Source of the DNA: Verrucomicrobia bacterium UBA6015
GTDB lineage: Bacteria > Verrucomicrobiota > Kiritimatiellia > UBA8416
Length of the DNA stretch: 23,949 nt
Direction: 5' to 3'
Assembly: GCA_002428045.1 (NCBI GenBank)
Contig: DIZZ01000223.1
Coordinates: 3,521 to 27,469, forward strand
The first letter of the stretch is position 1, and every line of letters starts with the position of its first letter. The position numbers and the translations under genes were made by a program. The notes under the pieces are model-generated. The model had not been told where the DNA came from, made no database searches, and saw only the letters and a list, made by a program, of their open reading frames with translations. Positions 1 through 6,227 of the stretch are shown here, one piece after another.

Positions 1-1563
1 GGGCGCGCACCGGTTGCTTCTGTTGTGCATGAAATCCATGTGCTGAGCCGTGCCCGGCATGCGGATCTGGTACGCATGAAAATGGATGCCCTGCAGGCGG
101 TGATCGAGGAGCTGACGCGGCAGGAGGAGCGGCTGCTGGAAACGAACCGCGAGCTGGCGGCGCTACCGGCCGAACAACTGGCCTCCGCTGCGGTTGGCGA
201 CCAATTGGCTGATCATCGTCAGGCCGAGCTGGAGCATGCCAAGCAGGCGTCGGATACGGCCCAGCAGGCCTGGCGTCTGCTGGAGGAGGCCTTGCGCAAC
301 AGCGCGATTGAAGCGGAGGCCATGCGCCAGTGGGCCGAGTTGGCGGAAAGCCTGGCGGGACTCGCGGGGCGGGAAATGCCGGCTGCCGCCCAGTCCATGG
401 GCAAGGCGGCGGCGCAGCCGGGGCAGCGTCCGTCCGAACTCGATAAAGCCATGCGGTTGCAGGAGCAGATCCTGGCGACGCTGCGCCAGCTTGAGCAGCA
501 GGCCAACCGCACGATCGAAAACATGATCGCCCGGAATTTCGTCAATCGCCTTTTGCAGGTGGCGGCCAGCGAGCGCAGGATTAGTGAAACGCTCACGAAA
601 CGGCTTCCGTCCCTGGCGGGCGCCCTGCCTGCTGATCTTCCCGAAGACCTGCGCAAGACCCTGGAACAGTTGACCTCGCAGCATGAGCGCACCAGGGACG
701 AGGCGGGAACCATCCAGGATGACCTGCCGGGCTTTTTCAGCCGGACGAGGCTGGAGGCGTATGACACCGTTTACCAGGAGATGGTGCAGAAACAGATGAA
801 GCCGAGCCTTGTGGATTTAAGTGCCAGGATCCGTGGTAACGTGACGGTGGGTGCCATTGGTGCGGCAGCGGAATGGGATGGTCATTTTTCGGCCTGGGCG
901 GCCAGCCTGAAGGCGGCGCAGCGCAGCGAGGGCGGTTGTGAAGGCGGAGAGGAAGGTGAGCCCTTGTCGGCCGCCGATATCGAGGTCGTGTTCGGTCTCA
1001 TGCATGCCCGGCAGCGTGAGGAAAGCCTGCGTGACCAGACCCGCCTGGCGGCGAGGCAGACCGCCGACGAGGGCAAGCATGCTGAAGCGGCACGGCGGCT
1101 GGCGGGTGTTCAGGAGGAGATTGCCGGGGGGGTGCGCGGGCTTGCCGGGCGCACCGGGAATCCGGGACTGAAAAAGCTGGTCAGGGCGGTGGTCGGCGAG
1201 ATGGAGTCGGCTACGGCGCTACTGAACCGGCCGCGTGCGGATGCGGATGTGATCGCAGTACAGACGGTCATTATCGAGATGCTGTCGGGGGCCGATGACG
1301 GGAGCGGGGGTGGCAGCGGTGCAGGGCAGGCCATGCAGATGATGCAGAGCCTCAGTATGGCGATGGGGATGATGCCTGGCAGCGGATATGCCGGTGGTTC
1401 GAAGGATGGGGTAAGCGGGGCGGATGGATCCGGCGCCAAGGAGGGTACGGCCTCTGAAGAGCGCCGCATAGAAAAGGCGGGCGGGGCGGCGGCGCAGGAG
1501 TGGCCGGCGGAATACCGCGATGCCTTGCAGGAGTATTTCAATAGGCGGGAAAGCGAATTATGA
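1..1563 (+). CDS. Coiled-coil protein of unknown function, 5' end outside the window
   Basis: The frame is open from the first base, so the gene starts upstream; the first possible start inside the window is GTG at 25, which has no convincing ribosome site. At least 520 codons are visible. The product is rich in Ala, Glu, Gln and Arg with long heptad-like helices (about residues 15-110, 130-230 and 320-400 counted from the GTG), then a Gly/Ser-rich stretch holding a Met-rich run (QMMQSLSMAMGMM, near residue 440), and a short charged C-terminus. No catalytic motif is visible. Its stop overlaps the next start as ATGA (1560-1563), so the two are translationally coupled. In PVC bacteria such a protein next to a squalene-cyclase-fold protein often belongs to a MoxR/DUF58/vWA operon; that would lie to the left and is inference only. 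Confidence 0.75.
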   Translation, partial: GRAPVASVVHEIHVLSRARHADLVRMKMDALQAVIEELTRQEERLLETNRELAALPAEQLASAAVGDQLADHRQAELEHAKQASDTAQQAWRLLEEALRNSAIEAEAMRQWAELAESLAGLAGREMPAAAQSMGKAAAQPGQRPSELDKAMRLQEQILATLRQLEQQANRTIENMIARNFVNRLLQVAASERRISETLTKRLPSLAGALPADLPEDLRKTLEQLTSQHERTRDEAGTIQDDLPGFFSRTRLEAYDTVYQEMVQKQMKPSLVDLSARIRGNVTVGAIGAAAEWDGHFSAWAASLKAAQRSEGGCEGGEEGEPLSAADIEVVFGLMHARQREESLRDQTRLAARQTADEGKHAEAARRLAGVQEEIAGGVRGLAGRTGNPGLKKLVRAVVGEMESATALLNRPRADADVIAVQTVIIEMLSGADDGSGGGSGAGQAMQMMQSLSMAMGMMPGSGYAGGSKDGVSGADGSGAKEGTASEERRIEKAGGAAAQEWPAEYRDALQEYFNRRESEL

Positions 1564-2570
1564 AATCGTTGACGGTAAAAGCGTGCCTGGCGTTGCTGGC
1601 GCTGATCAGCAGCGCCCTGTGCCCGATGGCTTCGTTTGGAGCGCCTGATTCCGCGGGGTATCATGGTGAGCCGATACCGCCTGCGCTCGATGCGGTCTAT
1701 TCGCGCGGGTTGGCCTGGCTCGCGGCCAGCCAGAAGCAGGATGGCTGTTGGGATGGACAATACGGCGATAATCCCGGCGTTGTCGGCGTGGCGGTGATGG
1801 CCATGCTGGCTCGCGGTGATGATCCGAACCATGGGGCCTACCGTACACACATCCGCAAAGGGCTGGACTTCATCCTCTCACGCATGGCCCCGCAGACCGG
1901 TTATATTGGCGATTCGATGTATAATCACGGGTTTTCCACCCTGGCGCTGGCGGAGGCTTACGGCACCGTGAATGATCCGCGCCTCGGACCGGCATTACAG
2001 AAAGCGGTGGCGTTGATCTTGTCGGCCCAGGCTGTGAACCCCACCGGAGGGTGGCGCTATTCGCCCTCAAGTACCGATGCCGACACCACGGTCAGCGGTG
2101 CTCAGTTGATGGCACTGCTGGCGGCACGCAATGCCGGCATGGCTGTTCCAGATCGTGCAATCGACCTTGCGGTACAGCTTATTTCAAGGCATCAGTCCGG
2201 CAATGGCGGTTTTGGATACGCCTCCGCTTCCGGACCGACAACCGCCTCATCGGCGATCGGCGCGCTGATCTTGGCGCTGACCGACCATAACCGGAACGCC
2301 GCCTATGCGTCGGCCCTGCGGTATGTCGAGCAGGTCTGGCTGGTGCCGGACCAGCATCCGTATTATTATCTTTACTACGCCTCGCAGGCATTGTTCCATG
2401 GCAACATGCAACTCTGGAACAAGTGGAACGTGGAGAATCTTGCCCGGCTGGCAGCCAGTCAGGGGCCTGATGGACGGTGGACCGGAAGCGAGGGCGATGT
2501 GTTCTGCACATCGGCAGCGCTGCTGTCGCTGGCGTTGAATTATAGGTATCTGCCGATTTACGAGCGTTGA
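1560..2570 (+). CDS. Secreted prenyltransferase/squalene oxidase repeat protein (alpha/alpha toroid)
   Basis: 336 residues. An N-terminal signal peptide is clear: MKS, a hydrophobic stretch and a cleavage-like ASFGA near residue 28. The mature part shows at least four repeats of the squalene-cyclase/terpene-cyclase type, each a helix preceded by a Gly-aromatic turn: GCWDGQYGDN, GGWRYSPSS, GGFGYASASG and GRWTGSEGD, each followed by a small-residue-rich helix (for example SGAQLMALLAARNAG). The DxDD motif of class II cyclases is not seen (DADTT occurs instead), so a real cyclase role is unlikely; this family is more often a structural or binding protein of the periplasm. The ATG overlaps the stop of the preceding coiled-coil gene, so they are co-translated. 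Family call is firm; function unknown. Confidence 0.85.
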   Translation: MKSLTVKACLALLALISSALCPMASFGAPDSAGYHGEPIPPALDAVYSRGLAWLAASQKQDGCWDGQYGDNPGVVGVAVMAMLARGDDPNHGAYRTHIRKGLDFILSRMAPQTGYIGDSMYNHGFSTLALAEAYGTVNDPRLGPALQKAVALILSAQAVNPTGGWRYSPSSTDADTTVSGAQLMALLAARNAGMAVPDRAIDLAVQLISRHQSGNGGFGYASASGPTTASSAIGALILALTDHNRNAAYASALRYVEQVWLVPDQHPYYYLYYASQALFHGNMQLWNKWNVENLARLAASQGPDGRWTGSEGDVFCTSAALLSLALNYRYLPIYER

Positions 2571-2617
2571 CAGGTAAAAAGGTACTTTCAAGATATATAA
2601 AAGTTGGGAATATGGAA

Positions 2618-2642
2618 ATCGGTCAACGAGAGCGGGCGACGA
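2618..2642 (+). repeat. GC-rich repeat motif, copy A
   Basis: This stretch matches the copy at 23899-23923 in 24 of 25 positions (c/g difference at the sixth base after ATCGG). The core AGCGGGCGACGA also occurs on the minus strand at 6199-6227. Copy A sits directly in front of the hexamer array that precedes the four-helix-bundle gene, so it may mark the left border of that cassette. Confidence 0.7.
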
Positions 2643-2648
2643 ATTTCT

Positions 2649-2684
2649 CTTAATCTTAATCGTAATCCTAATCGTAATCGTATG
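2649..2684 (+). repeat. Hexamer array, left arm of the four-helix-bundle cassette
   Basis: Six hexamers in a row: CTTAAT, CTTAAT, CGTAAT, CCTAAT, CGTAAT and CGTATG. The same units occur in reverse orientation at 3124-3153, so the two arrays form an inverted repeat around the gene at 2721-3128. Both arms are entered by TCTC(T/C)TAAT. A third, direct-orientation array without a gene lies at 10974-11021. Confidence 0.85.
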
Positions 2685-2720
2685 CTTGCCATCAGAATTA
2701 CTGTTCTGTACATTTTGTTT

Positions 2721-3128
2721 ATGAAAACAGCGTTTGATCACGAAAAATTGGAAGTCTACCAAGCGGCCATTCGTTTTGTCTGCTGGGCCGATGAATTGCT
2801 CCTCGAGATTCCTAAGACGCTTGCCGTACACAATCAGCTCGACAGGGCCTCGACATCCATTCCCCTTAACATTGCAGAGGGTAATGGCAAGTATACGGAT
2901 GCGGACCGCTGTCGTTTTTTTGATATTGCACGCGGCTCCGCGCTGGAATGCGCTGCCTGTCTTGATGTGCTGGTCGCAAAGCACCACATCAAGGAGGTCG
3001 AAACGGGGAAGATTATTCTAGTAAGTATTGTCTCGATGCTTGTAGGACTGATTCGGCACACATCAGCGCATCGCGTTTATGAGCAACACGCCGAGTACAA
3101 CGCAAAACCGAATGAAACAGCCGATTAG
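2721..3128 (+). CDS. Four helix bundle protein (23S rRNA intervening-sequence protein family)
   Basis: 135 residues from the ATG at 2721. I prefer this start because the upstream in-frame codons translate the hexamer array (LNLNRNPNRNR), and the family usually begins about ten residues before the conserved LEVYQ. Family hallmarks: FDHEKLEVYQAAIRFV at the N-terminus, the middle motif QLDRASTSIPLNIAEGNGK and the late DIARGSALECAACLDVL. All four amphipathic helices are present and the length is usual. The family was named from proteins encoded in 23S rRNA insertions and is related in fold to Avd proteins of diversity-generating retroelements; its molecular role is poorly known. No clear ribosome site precedes the ATG. 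The stop TAG lies inside the right-hand hexamer array, so gene and repeat form one unit. The cassette separates two secreted-protein genes. Confidence 0.9.
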   Translation: MKTAFDHEKLEVYQAAIRFVCWADELLLEIPKTLAVHNQLDRASTSIPLNIAEGNGKYTDADRCRFFDIARGSALECAACLDVLVAKHHIKEVETGKIILVSIVSMLVGLIRHTSAHRVYEQHAEYNAKPNETAD

Positions 3129-3153
3129 GATTACGATTAGGATTACGATTAGG
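3124..3153 (-). repeat. Hexamer array, right arm of the four-helix-bundle cassette
   Basis: Read on the minus strand this is CCTAAT, CGTAAT, CCTAAT, CGTAAT, CCTAAT, the inverse of the array at 2649-2684. Its first unit supplies the TAG stop of the four-helix-bundle gene. Together with the left arm it could pair into a long stem around the gene or act as termini of a mobile or transmissible cassette. Confidence 0.85.
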
Positions 3154-3225
3154 AGAGACTCCCGTAGAAGTGAGATGAGCCATAAACGTATCCCATGGAA
3201 AGAAAAATAGTGATATCGAAAACGT

Positions 3226-3244
3226 CCTGTCAGCTTTTGACAGG
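3226..3244 (+). promoter_or_regulatory. Small hairpin in the leader of the secreted-protein gene at 3273
   Basis: CCTGTCA and TGACAGG form a perfect 7-bp stem with a 5-base loop, 28 bases upstream of the ATG at 3273 and just before the ribosome site AGGAG (3261-3265). It could influence translation or mRNA stability. The sequence alone does not show a regulator. Confidence 0.3.
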
Positions 3245-3272
3245 AGCAAAACAAAAGAAAAGGAGTACGGAA

Positions 3273-4736
3273 ATGCGTTATGTAATGGCTAGTTTTTTAA
3301 TAGCAGCCCTACTGGCTGGCCGGGCCAATGCCGAATTGCCGGTTGCCGGATCAGCGGAATTGAGTCTGCCGGTGCCGGTGGCGGTGTCGGCGGCAGCGGC
3401 AGCGGAGGGAACGAATGCGGCGGCGGCCCCTCGGTTTATCGCGCCCAAAACGGATGACCGGATGGATTTCATCAACCAGGACCGGCTTCACGGGCGCTTG
3501 TCTGCGGCGACTGCAGGTACCTCGCGGCTGACATGGAAACATGCCGCCGCCGCTGAGGATATCTTGTTTGATACCACGCATCTCGACAAGATCATGCTGG
3601 CCTCGCGCCGGTCCTCATCGTCCGGAGGATCCGATGCGGCGGTTCATTTGACCAATGGCGACATGCTGCCGGGACGGATCGTATCCATGGATGCGGAGGT
3701 GCTTGAGGTCGATACAGGGTATTCGGGGCGCGTCAGGGTCAACCGTCGCATGGTCATGAACATCCTGCCGAATCTGTCGATGTCGAATGTCCTCTTCGAG
3801 GGGCCGAACGATCTGGCGGAATGGACGGTTTATCAACGGGGCGGAAGTCGTCCGCAATGGCGTTATTCAGACGGTGCGCTGTATTCGATGCAACAGTATC
3901 CGATGGGACGTATCATAGAGGGGTTGCCGGATATGTACGAAGTCCGGTTCGACGCCGCCTGGCGCGGCCCATATCCGCAGTTCACGTTTATCTTCAACAC
4001 CGCCGACGTGCAGCAGAATTCGGATGCTTATATGCTCAGTGTTCAAGGAACAACCATTTCAATGCAGCGGTCTACGAGCAACATGGGCGGAAACAATATC
4101 GGTTCCCGAGTCAATTATCCAGCTTTTGAGGGTCAGTCCGGTCAACAATCCGCCAGTTTTGTTGTGTTGGTTGATAAAGCGGCTCGCCGTTTCACCTTGC
4201 TAATCAACGGCAGTATGGCCGGGCAGTGGACTGATCCGGCAGCGTTTGCCGGCCTAGGCAACGGGATCGCCTTCCGGTCGTCCGGATCGGGCAGTGATCT
4301 CAAGATCAGCAAGATCAAGGTGGCGCAATGGGACGGACGGGTGCCGGGGGCGGCGAGTGCCGATAAAGCGACTGGCAAGGAGGATCAGGTGCGCTTTGTC
4401 AATAACGACAAATTCTCGGGCCGCGTCATTTCCATCGCGGACGGCGTCCTTAAGTTTGAAACCTCCTATGCCACACTGGATGTTCCGATCAACCGGGTGA
4501 CGGAGATTGCGATGGCCGATGAAGGGGCCGAGCGGGCGCGCCGCAACCGGGACGATGTACGTGCACGGTTTATAGACCGGGGGCTGCTGACCGTCAAACT
4601 GAACCGGATAGAAAACGAGGTGCTGCATGGAGAAAGCGAGAATTTCGGCAGCATAGCGCTTCCGTTAGGGGTGATGAAAACGCTTGAATGGAATATTTAC
4701 CGCGAAAAACAAACAGGCGATGCAGACGATTTCTGA
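3273..4736 (+). CDS. Secreted protein with LamG/DUF1080-like middle and three short beta repeats
   Basis: 487 residues from ATG 3273. This start has AGGAG eight bases upstream and gives a proper signal peptide (MRYVMASFLIAALLAGRANA); the earlier in-frame ATG at 3195 would bury it. After an Ala-rich linker there are three related segments: FINQDRLHGRL (near residue 68), HLTNGDMLPGRIVSMDAEVL (near 125) and FVNNDKFSGRVISIADGVL (near 380), each followed by an alternating beta pattern ending in a hydrophobic V/I motif. Between copies two and three lies a roughly 200-residue region resembling a concanavalin-type sandwich (for example VDKAARRFTLLINGSMAGQW and LGNGIAFRS). This arrangement is common in secreted proteins of Planctomycetes and Verrucomicrobia. 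No enzyme motif is visible. Probably exported to the periplasm; ligand unknown. It faces the minus-strand lipoprotein gene across a hairpin. Confidence 0.75.
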   Translation: MRYVMASFLIAALLAGRANAELPVAGSAELSLPVPVAVSAAAAAEGTNAAAAPRFIAPKTDDRMDFINQDRLHGRLSAATAGTSRLTWKHAAAAEDILFDTTHLDKIMLASRRSSSSGGSDAAVHLTNGDMLPGRIVSMDAEVLEVDTGYSGRVRVNRRMVMNILPNLSMSNVLFEGPNDLAEWTVYQRGGSRPQWRYSDGALYSMQQYPMGRIIEGLPDMYEVRFDAAWRGPYPQFTFIFNTADVQQNSDAYMLSVQGTTISMQRSTSNMGGNNIGSRVNYPAFEGQSGQQSASFVVLVDKAARRFTLLINGSMAGQWTDPAAFAGLGNGIAFRSSGSGSDLKISKIKVAQWDGRVPGAASADKATGKEDQVRFVNNDKFSGRVISIADGVLKFETSYATLDVPINRVTEIAMADEGAERARRNRDDVRARFIDRGLLTVKLNRIENEVLHGESENFGSIALPLGVMKTLEWNIYREKQTGDADDF

Positions 4737-4754
4737 TCGGTTGTTATATTAAGG

Positions 4755-4821
4755 AGGCACTTACAGAACCCTCATGGTGCCCGGCTTCAAGCGGGCACAG
4801 CGAGGGGGTTTGTAAGTGCCT
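4755..4821. terminator. Large hairpin between convergent genes
   Basis: Arms 4755-4773 and 4802-4821 pair nearly perfectly (AGGCACTTACAGAACCCTC against GAGGGGGTTTGTAAGTGCCT). An inner hairpin, GTGCCCG/CGGGCAC, lies at about 4777-4797. The structure sits 18 bases after the plus-strand stop and directly abuts the minus-strand stop TAG at 4822-4824, a position suited to a bidirectional terminator. There is no long T-run on either side, so it may stop transcription poorly or protect both mRNA ends. Confidence 0.6.
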
Positions 4822-5376
4822 CTAAGGCATGTTGGTTAGTGGCGGGAAATCCTTGATGATCGTGATGACCAATTCGCCAACGCGCACACCGAACTTCTTC
4901 ATCTGGGAGTGGTTGAGAATGACCCCATCCTCCTGAAGGTGCAGCCAGTCGCGCACGTCAACATCAACGGTTCCTTTGCCGCGCGGGATGCGCATGGTGT
5001 AGTCGATCATCAACGTGTTGCCCATAACGACCATGGGAGCCTCCCCGACAATGTCCCCGGCGGTGCCGACAAAGGTGTTGGTGCCCGTAGGGCGGAAGGT
5101 CCAGACCCGCTTCTGCGTGTCGCCGTTTTCATAGACAAATAACTCGTCCAGAGTACCCACGCCGTGCTCATCCCAACGACCGATCAAACGGCCTTTGAAG
5201 CGGCTGACGACCTTGCCGCGCCGATCCTTGATCAGGCCGTAGGCCGTCATCGGCCCATTGAAATACACCTGGGGCACAAATGCCGGTTTGCGGTTTGCAA
5301 AATCCTCAATCTGCAGCGACGCGCATCCCGAGAGAAGGGCACAAAGCACCACCCATAGCATGGTTCTTTGTATCAT
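4822..5376 (-). CDS. DUF3833-like lipoprotein
   Basis: 184 residues. The N-terminus MIQRTMLWVVLCALLSGCAS is a type II signal peptide with lipobox LSGC, so the protein is probably anchored to a membrane by its Cys. The body fits the DUF3833 pattern: FNGPMTAYGLIKDRRGKVV near residue 40, then RFKGRLIGRWD, FVYENGDTQKRVWTF and GEAPMVVMGNTLMIDYTMRI, a beta-rich fold resembling lipocalin-like barrels. The family's function is not known. ATG 5376 has GAAGG seven bases upstream. It follows the small secreted protein gene with a 71-base gap and is probably co-transcribed with it. Confidence 0.8.
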   Translation of the reverse strand: MIQRTMLWVVLCALLSGCASLQIEDFANRKPAFVPQVYFNGPMTAYGLIKDRRGKVVSRFKGRLIGRWDEHGVGTLDELFVYENGDTQKRVWTFRPTGTNTFVGTAGDIVGEAPMVVMGNTLMIDYTMRIPRGKGTVDVDVRDWLHLQEDGVILNHSQMKKFGVRVGELVITIIKDFPPLTNMP

Positions 5377-5447
5377 CTCGCGCCTTCACTGCAGGTTCAA
5401 TCTACGCGCCAGCGAGCTTACGGCCCCTTTGCCGGCGAGGAACGCGC

Positions 5448-6020
5448 TTACTCTGGCTTGATGGCGGCGAGTGCTTTGAGGTCAATGGCGGCGAGCGTCT
5501 TGCTCAGGCTCTCAAAGGAGACCCCATTGCCGGTAACCTCTACCATAAACCGTGCGCCGACCCATACCTGAATTTCACCCGATTTATCGCTGGAATTGTA
5601 CTTTTCCAGGCCCTTGCACCCCTGCAGGGTGGCGGTACGCTCAAACCCGTCGTCGGACTCCTTGTCGATTTCGGACATGGTGATGGCGGCAGCCCCCATG
5701 GCCATGAAGCCGGTTCCGGTGGTGTCGGTGATCTTGACGGAAATGGACGACTCGTCCTTCTCATACTGGGCCTCGGCATAGGAAATCGTGATGCCCATGG
5801 TGCTTTGCTTCTGCCCTTCCGCACTGGTGCGCTTGATGCCGGCGGCCGTGGTGGGCAACAGCTTCTTGAGTTCCCGGAAGTTGACGACGCTTGCCGCATT
5901 GGACACATTGGCTGAAGAGATGCCCTCCAGGGCCTTGACCATGCCAGCAAAGTCTGGTTGCTGGGCTAAGGCGGGCAGGACGGTGACGACGGACACGAGC
6001 GCGATGATGTGAAGCTTCAT
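5448..6020 (-). CDS. Small secreted protein of unknown function
   Basis: 190 residues. MKLHIIALVSVVTVLPALAQ is a signal peptide with cleavage after ALA. The mature part contains VNFRELKKLLPTTAAGIKRT, then ISYAEAQYEKDESSISVKITDTTG, a small-residue hydrophobic helix (GFMAMGAAAITMSEID), GFERTATLQGCKGLEKYN and a closing FMVEVTGNGVSFESLSKTLAAIDLKAL. I have the impression of a widespread uncharacterised periplasmic family with this layout but cannot name it. No catalytic residues stand out. The ribosome site AGGAG lies six bases before the ATG, and a good sigma-70-like promoter lies at 6070-6097. Confidence 0.75.
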   Translation of the reverse strand: MKLHIIALVSVVTVLPALAQQPDFAGMVKALEGISSANVSNAASVVNFRELKKLLPTTAAGIKRTSAEGQKQSTMGITISYAEAQYEKDESSISVKITDTTGTGFMAMGAAAITMSEIDKESDDGFERTATLQGCKGLEKYNSSDKSGEIQVWVGARFMVEVTGNGVSFESLSKTLAAIDLKALAAIKPE

Positions 6021-6069
6021 GAATTCTCCTATATATTTTATGCAAGGACCGATGTAAGTTATGTTTTTG

Positions 6070-6097
6070 ATAATAGCACAGATGATCTGAATCGCAA
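6070..6097 (-). promoter_or_regulatory. Sigma-70-type promoter for the 6020 gene
   Basis: On the minus strand TTGCGA (6097-6092) and TATTAT (6075-6070) are separated by 16 bases and lie about 50 bases before the ATG at 6020. A second, weaker pair, TTACAT with TATATA, lies nearer the gene. The surrounding sequence is AT-rich compared with the genes on both sides. Confidence 0.5.
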
Positions 6098-6166
6098 GTA
6101 ATAAAGCAAATGAAAAACGGTGGGCAAAAACGGGATGGGATCTTTCTCGGAAGGGCGATCGGTGGA

Positions 6167-6227
6167 CGATAGCCGACGGACGAGTAGAATTTCTCTCTTC
6201 GTGAACCGTTCTCGTCGCCCGCTATCG
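6167..6227 (-). terminator. Imperfect hairpin at the end of the nine-gene operon
   Basis: The arms 6167-6184 and 6211-6227 are inverted copies (CGATAGCCGACGGACGAG against CGATAGCGGGCGACGAG read on the minus strand), with a 26-base loop. The stem starts within the last codons of the AAA+ gene and includes its TAG stop (6222-6224). It may end the operon transcript, although no T-run follows. One arm is part of the repeated GC-rich motif. Confidence 0.4.
6199..6227 (-). repeat. GC-rich repeat motif, copy B
   Basis: Read on the minus strand, the stretch CGATAGCGGGCGACGAGAAC, followed by GGTTCACGA, matches the copy at 23907-23937 with few differences. It overlaps the stop codon of the AAA+ gene, so the repeat contributes the last coding bases of that gene. 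Confidence 0.6.

Noticed and set aside
1606..1850. Minus-strand frames over the squalene-cyclase-fold gene
   Set aside because: They show no domain, no ribosome site and only the codon bias expected for antisense of a GC-rich gene.
2247..2987. Minus-strand open frame of 246 codons
   Set aside because: It spans the antisense of two good genes and the array between them, which makes a real product implausible.
2721..3128. Avd gene of a diversity-generating retroelement
   Set aside because: No reverse transcriptase, template repeat or variable repeat is present in the window; the sequence fits the wider four-helix-bundle family.
2649..3153. CRISPR or telomere-like repeat
   Set aside because: The hexamers are contiguous without spacers, and the site is inside the chromosome between genes, with no cas gene or telomere protein.
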